Of a stretch of DNA of 64,000 bases, positions 20,044-28,574 are shown in pieces. This DNA is from Oryzibacter oryziterrae (GTDB lineage Bacteria > Pseudomonadota > Alphaproteobacteria > Rhizobiales > Pleomorphomonadaceae). The notes under the pieces are model-generated. The model searched no databases, had not been told where the DNA came from, and saw nothing but the letters and a program-made list of their open reading frames with translations. The position numbers and the translations under genes are program-made. The stretch is from positions 62,001 through 126,000 of the forward strand of contig NZ_JAKJIC010000001.1 in the NCBI RefSeq assembly GCF_021864535.1, in the 5' to 3' direction. How positions within the stretch are numbered: position 1 is the stretch's first letter; each line of letters starts with the position of its first letter.

Positions 20044-21471
20044 TCACAGCCGCCCGGCCGAGCGGCTCAGCGTTGCCATGCGCGTGACGGCAAAGGCGGG
20101 GATCAGCGCTGCCAGCGTTGCGAAGACGAAAGTGATGGTGAGCGCCATCCTCAGGTCGTCAGGCGAGTGGGCGCCGGCAAATCCCGCGACATTGGCCACG
20201 AGGCCGTTCAGCGCCGCCCCGGCGGCGTAGCCCATGGATTGCAGCGTCGGCAAGAGAGACGAAGCCTTGTCGCGCTCGCCGGCCGGACTTGCGTCCATGA
20301 TGGTCTGGCACAGATTGGCCCAAGACATGCCCATGGTCATGCCGACGAAGACCGTCGCCGCGATATAGCCCGACGGTGAGGAGACGAACAGCGTCGCCGC
20401 GGCCAGTGCCAGGCCGAGGACAAGGCCGCGCGAGCCGCCGACCACAAGGGAAATGGCGCGCGAACGGCTCTTCAGGCTGGCGACACCAATGGCGGTCAGG
20501 CTCCAGGCGGTGGCGAGCGCCGACCCCAGGATGCCGGCCATGGTGGTGCTGTAGCCCCACAGATGCTGCGCGGCAAAGACCGTGAACAGGCTGGTCACCG
20601 ATTGGGCGATCGGCATCAGCACGACGGCCGCAAGGCCCATGCCGGCCAGTGAACTGACCCGGAAGGCTCCGGTCGGGAGAAGGGCAAAGGGCGCGCGTCG
20701 ATCCATGCGATAGGCAAGGGCGGCCATGGCAATGGCCGCGACAATGAGCAACGGCTGATAGACCGGGCTTTCGATGACAGCGGCCAGCGAGATGGCACCC
20801 ATGGTGCCGGCCACCAGACCGAGCCTGATACCCGGGAATGGCGTTGCCGTGGCGACGGCTTCGTGAGCCGGGATGGTGCGCAGCACCAGCAAGATGAAGA
20901 TCGCCACCACCGGCACGTTCACATTATAGGCCGCGCGCCACGACCAAGTCTCTGTGATCCAGCCGGCGAGTGCCGGCCCGCCGAAGGCGGCGACCGCCCA
21001 GACGGTGGCCTCGACGCCAAACACCTTGGCCACCAGATTGCCGGGGAAGAGCCGCGGCACCAGGGAATAGCAAATGGCGGACACAAGGCCTTCGCCGGCG
21101 CCCTGCAGCAGGCGGCCGAGGATGACCATGATGATGTCGTTGCCCCAGACCACCAGGCTGTTGCCGATGAGGAAGGTGAGGCTGCCGAGCACCAGCGACA
21201 TGCGGTCACCCAGGCGCAGCTTGGCCAGGCTGGCGGCCGAGCCGGTGACGATGGAGGCGGTGGTATAGGCGGTGAAGGTCCAGGACAGATAGGCCGCCGC
21301 ATTCAGCTCGCCCACCGCCGTCGGCATGGTGGTCGATACGATGAAGGCGTTGAAGGCAAAGATCGCAATTCCAAGCGAAATCATGATTGTAGCCGGCGCC
21401 AGTCGCGGCTGCAAAAGCTCCGCCCAGCGGCCATTTTGCGTGGCCGCGGTGGGGTGGATCTGGTCGGTCAT
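20044..21471 (-). CDS. MFS drug-efflux transporter, likely SoxR target
   Basis: 475-residue major facilitator protein with 12-14 hydrophobic helices. The first helix region IAIFAFNAFIVSTTMPTAVGEL and the motif LGDRMSLVLGS between helices 2 and 3 followed by GRLLQGAGEGL resemble proton-driven multidrug exporters of the EmrB/QacA branch. It faces soxR across a 306-bp gap that contains a strong SoxR box oriented to drive this gene. That suggests export of redox-cycling compounds. The ATG at 21471 is chosen over an upstream open extension because the hydrophobic helices start soon after it. Substrate is unknown. Confidence 0.88.
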   Translation of the reverse strand: MTDQIHPTAATQNGRWAELLQPRLAPATIMISLGIAIFAFNAFIVSTTMPTAVGELNAAAYLSWTFTAYTTASIVTGSAASLAKLRLGDRMSLVLGSLTFLIGNSLVVWGNDIIMVILGRLLQGAGEGLVSAICYSLVPRLFPGNLVAKVFGVEATVWAVAAFGGPALAGWITETWSWRAAYNVNVPVVAIFILLVLRTIPAHEAVATATPFPGIRLGLVAGTMGAISLAAVIESPVYQPLLIVAAIAMAALAYRMDRRAPFALLPTGAFRVSSLAGMGLAAVVLMPIAQSVTSLFTVFAAQHLWGYSTTMAGILGSALATAWSLTAIGVASLKSRSRAISLVVGGSRGLVLGLALAAATLFVSSPSGYIAATVFVGMTMGMSWANLCQTIMDASPAGERDKASSLLPTLQSMGYAAGAALNGLVANVAGFAGAHSPDDLRMALTITFVFATLAALIPAFAVTRMATLSRSAGRL

Positions 21472-21739
21472 GAAACAACAAGTCCTTTGGTTCAACGCCT
21501 TCGGCGGCCCAGGCACATCCGCCGGTCATGTTGGAACACCATGATCGAACAGCGGTAGCTCAAGCCTTTGAACCCCGAGCACTTCCAGATCGATCCGACA
21601 AATTCCGTCCGATCCGGGACACGCTCAAGGGCTCCCGCAAACGCAGCAATGAGCTGTGTTAGCCTGATTTGGTTCCGATACCTATCCGAAAAGCCTGCCG
21701 GTAATCGTCAGCAGACCTCGTTGCGACGGGATTTGCAGC

Positions 21740-21770
21740 AAGCTACAACCTCAACAATGGTTGAGGTAAA
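21740..21770 (-). promoter_or_regulatory. SoxR-type promoter facing the MFS exporter
   Basis: On the minus strand, TTTACC (21770-21765) and TAGCTT (21745-21740) are separated by 19 bp, and the spacer contains most of the perfect dyad CCTCAACAATGGTTGAGG (21749-21766 on the plus strand). An overlong 19-bp spacer with CCTCAA/TTGAGG half sites is the hallmark of SoxR-controlled promoters, where the activator bends the DNA. The MFS start lies about 260 bp downstream, leaving a long leader. The box also lies 11 bp before the soxR start, so it may affect soxR itself. Confidence 0.8.
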
Positions 21771-21777
21771 GCGAAAA

Positions 21778-22215
21778 ATGGCGCATGCGGAACTTTCTGT
21801 CGGCGAGGTCGCGGCTCGCAGCGGTGTGGCCGTTTCAGCGGTGCACTTCTACGAGAGGCTCGGTCTGATCACGAGCCGTCGCACCGGCGGCAATCAGCGA
21901 CGCTTTGATCGCGACGTTCTCAGACGCTTGGCTGTGATCCGGGCGGCGCAGGAGCTCGGCATTCCGCTCAAGCAGGTTCAGGACGCCTTTCGCAAGCTGC
22001 CGGACATGCGGGCGCCTGGACGCGACGACTGGGAAGCCATTTCGAGCGGATGGCGCGACATGCTGGAGGCGCGGATCTCCAAGCTGGAGCGCCTGAGGGA
22101 TCGGCTTGGCGAGTGCATCGGCTGCGGCTGCCTGTCGATGGATCGCTGTTCCATTTTCAACGACGAGGACAAGGCCGCTTGCGATGGCGTGGGGGCTGTG
22201 TTCCTGGAAAGGTGA
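21778..22215 (+). CDS. soxR: Redox-sensing transcriptional activator SoxR
   Basis: 145-residue MerR-family protein. The winged helix-turn-helix begins LSVGEVAARSGVAVSAVHFYE, the dimerisation helix follows, and the C-terminal cysteine set CIGCGCLSMDRC (C-x2-C-x-C-x5-C) binds the [2Fe-2S] cluster that is oxidised by redox-cycling agents. Outside enterics SoxR usually controls efflux pumps and modifying enzymes directly, without SoxS, which fits the divergent exporter here. The start at 21778 is chosen because the domain begins right there; the long upstream extension crosses the SoxR box. Confidence 0.95.
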   Translation: MAHAELSVGEVAARSGVAVSAVHFYERLGLITSRRTGGNQRRFDRDVLRRLAVIRAAQELGIPLKQVQDAFRKLPDMRAPGRDDWEAISSGWRDMLEARISKLERLRDRLGECIGCGCLSMDRCSIFNDEDKAACDGVGAVFLER

Positions 22216-22228
22216 TGCCTTTCAGGCG

Positions 22229-23452
22229 TCAGATCACCATGGAGTCCAGATTGGACGTGCCGGACGCTCCCAGGAACATCTTCAGGCGCATGGCCTTGGA
22301 GAAGACGACCGCTCGGTCGCGGCCCGTGCGTTTGGCATCATAGAGCGCGGTATCGGCCGCCGTCAGCAGGAGCTCGAAGTTCGGCCCAGTCTCCGAAATG
22401 GCGGCAATGCCGCAGCTGACACTCAGCTTGATCGGCTGATCATTGGTTGGAATGTTGATGTCGCGAACGCACTGGCGGAGGTGGCTGGCAAAGCTGGTGG
22501 CAATGCCGGCGCTGGCGTGGGGCATGTAGAGGGCGAACTCCTCGCCGCCGACGCGAGCGAAGATGTCCGGCTCCTGGATCCTGGCCGATAGCGCATCGGC
22601 GAAGGCAACCAGCGCCATATCTCCGACCGAGTGGCCATGCGTGTCGTTGATGCTCTTGAAATGGTCGAGATCGAACAGGATCAGCGCGCCACTGCCTGTG
22701 GAGGCTTCGACCATCTGCTTGGCGCTCTTCATGAAGATTCGCCGATTGCACAGGCCGGTGAGCGAGTCGGTTTCCGCTGCCGTGCGCAACTTGCGTTCCG
22801 TGCGCTGGCTGTGCATCGCAAGCAGGTTCGGGCCCATGAAGGCCATGCTGATCGCGGCTTCAAGGCCGATCCACACATACCATCCATAGCGGGGGAGGGC
22901 GTCGGAGCCTTCCGGCAAGGGGGCGGTCAGGACCAGTCCGATGCGAGCGATGTGGCTCACGCTGTGGATCGAGAACATCCCGATCAGGGACGTATAGGAT
23001 GAAAGCGGCTCTTGCTGGCGCAGAAGCCGAACTTCGCGAATCACGGCGAACGAGAAGGCGACGTTCAGCGCCGAAATCAGAATGGTGCGGGCGTTGATCG
23101 ACTCATATTGCTTGGTCAAGGTTGCAAACAGGAACCAGATCACAATGCCGGACAAGGAGAAAGCGATGTCGGAAGAGGTGATGCGGCCGGCAAACTTCTT
23201 GAGGCCCAGCCAGGCCAGTCCGTAGCCAAGCAGGCCGAGGCCGTTGGCAAAGCCTATGGACATGGCGTCGGGAAGCAGCGCGCGCCCCATGAGCAGGATC
23301 ATGGTTACGAGAAAAGCCGCGTAACTGGCGCCCCAATAGACGAAGTGACTGGAGTTGCGACTCGCTGTCCAACCCAGTGCCATGATGCCGATATTGCATG
23401 CTGCCAGGCAGATGCTCACGGTCAATAGCGTTGGAAGCTCCAGTACATGCAT
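22229..23452 (-). CDS. Membrane-bound diguanylate cyclase
   Basis: 407 residues. The first 200 contain about six hydrophobic helices without a recognised sensor domain name. The C-terminal GGDEF domain has DSLTGLCNRRIF, LFDLDHFKSINDTHGHSVGD and the active-site loop GGEEF, so cyclic di-GMP synthesis from two GTP is expected. No RxxD inhibitory site is evident five residues before GGEEF (the segment is DIFARVGGEEF). It probably links a membrane signal to motility or biofilm control. It is convergent with soxR, 13 bp apart, and divergent from sdhE. Confidence 0.92.
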   Translation of the reverse strand: MHVLELPTLLTVSICLAACNIGIMALGWTASRNSSHFVYWGASYAAFLVTMILLMGRALLPDAMSIGFANGLGLLGYGLAWLGLKKFAGRITSSDIAFSLSGIVIWFLFATLTKQYESINARTILISALNVAFSFAVIREVRLLRQQEPLSSYTSLIGMFSIHSVSHIARIGLVLTAPLPEGSDALPRYGWYVWIGLEAAISMAFMGPNLLAMHSQRTERKLRTAAETDSLTGLCNRRIFMKSAKQMVEASTGSGALILFDLDHFKSINDTHGHSVGDMALVAFADALSARIQEPDIFARVGGEEFALYMPHASAGIATSFASHLRQCVRDINIPTNDQPIKLSVSCGIAAISETGPNFELLLTAADTALYDAKRTGRDRAVVFSKAMRLKMFLGASGTSNLDSMVI

Positions 23453-23716
23453 ACGCGCCTCAAGCCCTGATCCACTCTCTTATATGGTCAAAACGCTATG
23501 CCGCTGGCGTTAACAAAACCGCTAGAGCAGGGGGCTGTTCACTAACGAAAATTGTTAGCTTCCTGGTTTGGTTGTCGAAAGGTTAATAATGTCTAGCCTT
23601 GGCACTGCGTCCGGCGCGGCCAGACACGGCGTCTTTGCCTCCATTTCTGTCTTAAAACCGCGTGACAGGCGCCCGGAACCAAATTAGAACGCGGGTGTCT
23701 TTCGAGGATCCATGTC

Positions 23717-24010
23717 ATGTCCGGTCTTTCGCGTACGTCCGATGATCTCAGCCCGCGTCGTCGGCGTATCCTCTATCACGCCTGGCACCGCGGCACGCGG
23801 GAGCTCGACCTGCTTCTTGGTCGCTTTGCCGACGCGCATGTGGGCGACCTGCTCGAGGCCGAGCTCGATGATTTCGAGGCGCTGATGGAGGTCGAGGACA
23901 AGGACCTGTTTGGCTGGATCCTCGGCAAGCAGGAGACGCCGGAGCAGTTTCGCACGGCCGTCCTGGCCAAGGTGCTCGCCTACGCCGCCGCCCATCCCCT
24001 GACCGACTGA
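23717..24010 (+). CDS. sdhE: Succinate dehydrogenase assembly factor SdhE
   Basis: 97-residue member of the SdhE/SDHAF2 family. The conserved RGTRELDLLLGRF (RGxxE motif that contacts FAD and flavoprotein) lies near residue 30, followed by DFEALMEVEDKDLFGWI. These proteins help attach FAD covalently to SdhA. The sdh operon is not in the window; location directly before mfd is a repeated alphaproteobacterial arrangement. mfd starts 12 bp after the stop. Confidence 0.93.
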   Translation: MSGLSRTSDDLSPRRRRILYHAWHRGTRELDLLLGRFADAHVGDLLEAELDDFEALMEVEDKDLFGWILGKQETPEQFRTAVLAKVLAYAAAHPLTD

Positions 24011-24022
24011 CCGTTTCGTCCG

Positions 24023-27000
24023 ATGTCCATCAAGTGGTCTGAGATCTTCAAGGAATTCCGTTCCGTCACCGTTGGTTCGGTGCCCGATGGCGCCGAGGCG
24101 CTGGTGCTGGCCGAGATGGTCCGATCGGGCAAGCGCACCGGGCTTGATGCCGTCTATGTGGCCCGCGATGGCCAGCGGCTGCAGCAGTTGCAGCGGGCGC
24201 TCGCCTTCTTCGCGCCCGAGATCGGCGTGCTGGAGTTCCCCGGCTGGGACTGTCTGCCCTATGACCGCGTGTCGCCGACCCCGGCCATCGTCGCCAAGCG
24301 CATGACGACGCTGTCCGAGCTGACGGCGCGGATCAAGGAACCCAAGCCCTTCGTGCTGCTGACCACCGTCAACGCCATCGTGCAGAAGGTGGTGCCGCCG
24401 GCCTCCGTGGCCGGACAGGTGATGGCGCTCGGGCCTGGCAACATGGCCGACATGGCCAAGCTGACCGGCTGGCTGGAAGACGCGGGCTTCTCGCGTTCCT
24501 CGACGGTGCGCGACACCGGCGAATATGCCGTGCGTGGCGGCATTCTCGATCTGTTTGCCCCCGGTGCGGAAGCGCCCGTGCGGCTCGATTTCTTCGGCGA
24601 TACGCTGGAATCCATCCGCACCTTCGATCCGGAAACCCAGCGCTCCACCGGACAGCTGAAGCGCCTCGATCTCGTGCCCATGAGCGAAGTGCAGATCACG
24701 CCGGCGTCGATCAAGCGCTTCCGGCAGGGCTATGTGGCCAACTTCGGCGCCGCGACCTCCGGCGATCCGATGTATGAGGCGATCTCCGAGGGGCGGCGCT
24801 ACGCCGGCATCGAGCACTGGATTCCGCTGTTCCACGAAGGCCTTGGCTCGCTGTTCGACTATTGCGGCGATGCGCCCACCATCGTCGATCCCTTGACCGA
24901 CGAGGCCATCACCGAGCGGCTGGTCACCGTCTCCGATCACTACGAAGCACGCATCGATGCGCTCAAGACCGGCGGCTCCGGCGCCCCCTACAAGCCGATG
25001 CCGCCGTCGGCGCTCTATTTCACCGACACCGAAGCCAAGGCGATCCTGGCCCGCCGCGACGTGGCGCATCTCACGCCCTTCGCCCGTCCGGAGCAGAGCG
25101 CGCTCAAGATCGTCGACTTCGGCGGCAAGACCGGCCGCAGCTTTGCCGCCGAGCGGGCGTCGGGCGACGTCAACATCTTCGACGCGCTGGTCAAATACCT
25201 CGACACGCTCAAGGCGGAGAAGCGCAAGGCCATCATCGCCTGCTGGTCGGAAGGCTCGCGCGATCGCCTGCAGCAGGTGCTGCACGATCATGGCGCCGGG
25301 ACGACCGACAGCGTTCCGCATCTCGACGCAGCGCTGAAGTCCGCGCCGCAGAAGCTGCCGCTCGCCATCCTCGGCATTGAGACCGGCTTTGAACTGCCCG
25401 ACTTCGTGGTGATCGCCGAGCAGGACGTGCTGGGCGATCGTCTGGTGCGCGGCGCCAAGAGCCGCAAGAAGGCCGAGAATTTCATCAAGGAAGCCACCAG
25501 CCTCGCCGAGGGCGATCTGGTGGTGCATGTGGAGCACGGCATCGGCCGCTTCATCGGCCTGCGCACGATCGAGGCGGCCGGCGCACCGCATGATTGCCTC
25601 GAGCTGCAATATGCCGGCGGCGACAAACTGTTCCTGCCGGTCGAGAATATCGAGCTGCTGAGCCGCTACGGCTCGGACGACGCCGAGGCGCAGCTCGACA
25701 AGCTGGGCGGCGGTGCCTGGCAGGCGCGCAAGGCGCGGATGAAGAAACGCATCCGCGAGATCGCCGACGAGCTGATCAAGACGGCCGCCGCGCGCCTGCT
25801 CAAGACCGCACCGGTGCTGATACCGCCGGAAGGCATCTACGACGATTTCGCCGCCCGCTTCCCCTATGACGAGACCGACGACCAGCTGAATGCCATCGAG
25901 GCGGTGGCCGGCGATCTCGGAGCCGGCCGGCCCATGGACCGCCTCGTCTGCGGCGACGTTGGTTTCGGCAAGACGGAAGTGGCGCTGCGCGCCGCCTTCC
26001 TCGCCGCCATGAGCGGCAAGCAGGTGGCGGTGGTGGTGCCGACGACGCTGTTGTCGCGCCAGCATTTCCGCACCTTCTTCGAACGCTTCAAGGGCCTGCC
26101 GATCGAAGTGCGGCAGGCCTCGCGTCTCGTGCCGACCAAGGACCTGGCCGCCACCCGCGCCGGCCTCGCCGACGGCACCGTCGATGTGGTGGTCGGCACC
26201 CATGCGCTGCTCGCCAAGGGCATCGAGTTCAAGGACCTCGGCCTTCTGATCATCGACGAGGAGCAGCATTTCGGCGTCAAGCACAAGGAACGGCTGAAGG
26301 AACTCAAGTCCGACGTGCACGTGCTGACGCTCAGCGCCACGCCGATCCCGCGGACGCTGCAGCTGGCGCTGACGGGTGTGCGCGAGCTGTCGCTGATCGC
26401 CACGCCGCCGGTCGACCGTCTCGCCGTCCGCACCTTCGTCACCCCCTTCGATGCGCTGGTGGTGCGCGAGGCGATCCTGCGCGAGAAATACCGCGGCGGG
26501 CAGTGCTTCTATGTCTGCCCGCGCGTCGCCGATCTCTCCGATCGGGCCGAGTTCCTCGCCAAGCATGTGCCCGAGGTGAAGGTAGCCATTGCCCACGGCC
26601 AGATGGCGGCGACCCAGCTCGAAGACATCATGAATGCCTTCTACGAGGGCCAGTATGATGTGCTGCTCTCCACGACCATCGTCGAAAGCGGTCTCGACAT
26701 TCCCACCGCCAACACGCTGATCATCCACCGGGCCGACATGTTCGGTCTCGCCCAGCTCTACCAGCTCAAGGGCCGTGTCGGCCGGTCGAAGACGCGCGCC
26801 TATGCCATCTTCACCACGCCGGCCGAGCGGCAGATCAACACCGTGGCCGAACGGCGCCTCAAGGTGCTGCAGTCGCTCGACACGCTGGGCGCCGGTTTCC
26901 AGCTCGCCAGCCACGACCTCGACCTGCGCGGTGCCGGCAACCTCCTTGGCGAGGAACAGTCCGGTCACATCAAGGAAGTCGGCTACGAGCTTTATCAGCA

Positions 27001-27661
27001 GATGCTCGAAGAGGCCGTCGCGCAGCTGAAAGCCGGCAACTTCGACGATGTGGCCGAAGACACCTGGTCGCCGCAGATCACCATCGGCACGCCGGTGCTG
27101 ATCCCGGACTATTATGTGCCGGATCTGCAGCTGCGGCTCGGGCTCTATCGCCGCCTGGCCGATCTCGAGGACGGCAGTTCCATCGACGCCTTTGGCGCCG
27201 AGCTGATCGACCGCTTCGGGCCGCTGCCGGAAGAGGTGGAGCATCTCCTCAAGATCGTCACCATCAAGGCGCTCTGCCGCAAGACCAATGTGGAGAAGAT
27301 CGACGCCGGCCCCAAGGGCATCGTGCTCGGCTTCCGCGACGGCAAGTTCGAGAACCCGGCGGCGCTGGTCAAGTATATCGGCGAGCAGGGCGTGCTGGCC
27401 AAGATCCGGCCCGACCAGAAGATCGTGCTGGTGCGCGAATGGCCCGAGGCCGAGCAGCGCCTCAAGGGCACCGCCGCCGTTCTGGTGCGCCTCGCCAAGA
27501 TGGTCGACGACGCCAAGGCCGGCGCCAACACCCAGCTGCAGGCGCCCGACCTCAAGAAACTGTCGCTGAAACCAACCCCGCCGCCACCGCCACCCGAACC
27601 GGTGAAAAAAGGCCGCTTCCCCTCGGTCAAGAGCCTGAAGGACCGCGGCTGGAAGCGGTGA
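24023..27661 (+). CDS. mfd: Transcription-repair coupling factor Mfd
   Basis: 1212-residue ATP-dependent translocase that removes stalled RNA polymerase and recruits UvrA. It has the UvrB-like N-terminal part (residues about 20-330, EFPGWDCLPYDR), the RNA polymerase interaction domain (about 490-560, LVVHVEHGIGRF), and the RecG-like motor with Walker A CGDVGFGKTE, DEEQHFG (DEExH), and the motif VI region QLKGRVGRSK. The C-terminal TRCF domain follows, and the protein ends in a proline-rich and basic tail (PPPPPPEPVKKGRFPS). The start 12 bp after sdhE suggests co-transcription. Confidence 0.97.
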   Translation: MSIKWSEIFKEFRSVTVGSVPDGAEALVLAEMVRSGKRTGLDAVYVARDGQRLQQLQRALAFFAPEIGVLEFPGWDCLPYDRVSPTPAIVAKRMTTLSELTARIKEPKPFVLLTTVNAIVQKVVPPASVAGQVMALGPGNMADMAKLTGWLEDAGFSRSSTVRDTGEYAVRGGILDLFAPGAEAPVRLDFFGDTLESIRTFDPETQRSTGQLKRLDLVPMSEVQITPASIKRFRQGYVANFGAATSGDPMYEAISEGRRYAGIEHWIPLFHEGLGSLFDYCGDAPTIVDPLTDEAITERLVTVSDHYEARIDALKTGGSGAPYKPMPPSALYFTDTEAKAILARRDVAHLTPFARPEQSALKIVDFGGKTGRSFAAERASGDVNIFDALVKYLDTLKAEKRKAIIACWSEGSRDRLQQVLHDHGAGTTDSVPHLDAALKSAPQKLPLAILGIETGFELPDFVVIAEQDVLGDRLVRGAKSRKKAENFIKEATSLAEGDLVVHVEHGIGRFIGLRTIEAAGAPHDCLELQYAGGDKLFLPVENIELLSRYGSDDAEAQLDKLGGGAWQARKARMKKRIREIADELIKTAAARLLKTAPVLIPPEGIYDDFAARFPYDETDDQLNAIEAVAGDLGAGRPMDRLVCGDVGFGKTEVALRAAFLAAMSGKQVAVVVPTTLLSRQHFRTFFERFKGLPIEVRQASRLVPTKDLAATRAGLADGTVDVVVGTHALLAKGIEFKDLGLLIIDEEQHFGVKHKERLKELKSDVHVLTLSATPIPRTLQLALTGVRELSLIATPPVDRLAVRTFVTPFDALVVREAILREKYRGGQCFYVCPRVADLSDRAEFLAKHVPEVKVAIAHGQMAATQLEDIMNAFYEGQYDVLLSTTIVESGLDIPTANTLIIHRADMFGLAQLYQLKGRVGRSKTRAYAIFTTPAERQINTVAERRLKVLQSLDTLGAGFQLASHDLDLRGAGNLLGEEQSGHIKEVGYELYQQMLEEAVAQLKAGNFDDVAEDTWSPQITIGTPVLIPDYYVPDLQLRLGLYRRLADLEDGSSIDAFGAELIDRFGPLPEEVEHLLKIVTIKALCRKTNVEKIDAGPKGIVLGFRDGKFENPAALVKYIGEQGVLAKIRPDQKIVLVREWPEAEQRLKGTAAVLVRLAKMVDDAKAGANTQLQAPDLKKLSLKPTPPPPPPEPVKKGRFPSVKSLKDRGWKR

Positions 27662-27750
27662 CGGGGTAGGGGGGCTCGATTGCCCCAACTCATGAAGATA
27701 TCTGGCTCGATACGTCCCTTCCGAGCTTGGCTTGACGGGGCCGCGCCGCA

Positions 27751-27844
27751 GAATTCCGGTGACTGCTTGCCTAATTCACGCGTATCGCTTGCCGCGTTTT
27801 CTCCATCCTTTCAATGAATTGGGCTAGCTGTCACCAGGGAACTC
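27751..27844 (+). repeat. 94-bp palindromic repeat element, copy 1
   Basis: Two inverted units of 27-29 bp (27751-27777 and 27816-27844) are separated by 38 bp. Each unit runs GAATT ... AGCWGTCACC ... AATTC on one strand. It is nearly the same, with the same 94-bp length and direction, as copy 2 at 31827-31920. It lies between mfd and the alanine dehydrogenase remnant and probably marks the left edge of an accessory segment. The architecture is like REP/BIME or MITE elements; no transposase gene is present nearby. Confidence 0.8.
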
Positions 27845-27861
27845 GTCGTCGCCAGACCTCC

Positions 27862-28020
27862 CACCCGGAGTTCAACAAGGGTTGGAAGGCCGCGCTGGCG
27901 GGCGACACCACTTTGCCAACGGCCTCAACGTCCACGCCGGCAAGCGCACCTACAAAGCCGTCGCCGATGCTCTCGGACTCGCCTACATCTCAACGGCGAA
28001 CGTGCTCGGCAGAGAGTAGG
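27862..28020 (+). pseudogene. ald: 3-prime remnant of alanine dehydrogenase, frameshifted
   Basis: The reading FNKGWKAALAGD (about 27871-27906) shifts by one base and continues as HFANGLNVHAGKRTYKAVAD and then ALGLAYISTANVLGRE before TAG at 28017-28019. GLNVHAGK.TYKAVADALGL is the C-terminal signature of alanine dehydrogenase, the enzyme that interconverts alanine and pyruvate with NAD. Only the last 50 or so codons are left, with a one-base loss near 27908; the upstream 300 codons are missing and are replaced by the palindromic repeat. The gene's own terminator follows, so this is a leftover of deletion rather than an imported fragment. Confidence 0.8.
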
Positions 28021-28047
28021 GGACGGGATTAGCGTGATGAGATTTGG

Positions 28048-28079
28048 CACCGGAGCGGGGAACTGCTCCGGTGTTTTTT
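28048..28079 (+). terminator. Rho-independent terminator of the lost alanine dehydrogenase gene
   Basis: CACCGGAGC pairs perfectly with GCTCCGGTG across an 8-base loop and is followed directly by six T. It lies 28 bp after the stop codon of the alanine dehydrogenase remnant. Confidence 0.9.
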
Positions 28080-28287
28080 GTTGGGGGCGGCGGTCGGTTC
28101 AAGTCGGGGTTCGCCAAGTAGCTGCTTTGCGGCCGGAAGCGGAATAGCGGCTTCCAGACGATGAGACAATCAAGCGGACATTCGATGGACGCGGGTGGAA
28201 AGGAATAGTCAGACCACAAGCGGCCGGAGTAGCCTGAATGGCCTCCCTCATCGAGAAACAGTTGATTTACGGAAGCAGGATGCAAGC

Positions 28288-28482
28288 CTAGTTGCGCCGC
28301 GAAGACCGCCAGTGGCAGATAGCAATGAGCAGGCAGATCGCGGACAAGGCCAAGTAGCAAGCAGACGGGGGCATCAGTCCGGCCTCATGTACGGTCATGC
28401 CGACAACTGCGTATATGATAGCCTGTACGATGTAGAGCAGCGGCAGCGCGTGTCGTAGGATAATGCTGAGGATAAACTTCAT
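28288..28482 (-). CDS. Small two-helix membrane protein, unknown function
   Basis: 64 residues with two hydrophobic stretches: residues about 3-28 (FILSIILRHALPLLYIVQAI) and 41-57 (ACYLALSAICLLIAIC), then a basic tail HWRSSRRN. A GGAG-type ribosome binding site precedes the ATG at a good distance. It is divergent from the STAND protein, with 92 bp between the starts. No family was recognised. Small membrane partners next to STAND or other defence-type proteins sometimes act as effectors or inhibitors; that is only a suggestion here. Confidence 0.5.
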   Translation of the reverse strand: MKFILSIILRHALPLLYIVQAIIYAVVGMTVHEAGLMPPSACYLALSAICLLIAICHWRSSRRN

Positions 28483-28574
28483 TTCCGATCTCCGTGGTTG
28501 ATCGGATTGCTATGATCCTCATCTGACGAGGCCCGTCGCTGCAGTAATCGGAAGACACGTGGAAACGAGCTAAG

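Noticed and set aside
23684-27688. 1334-codon open frame on the minus strand across mfd
   Set aside because: It is a shadow of the mfd reading frame in high-GC DNA; its translation is rich in Gly, Ala, Arg and His without domain motifs, while mfd on the other strand is unmistakable.
27983-28360. 125-codon minus-strand frame over the ald remnant and its terminator
   Set aside because: It reads through a perfect rho-independent terminator and the pseudogene and has no family signature.
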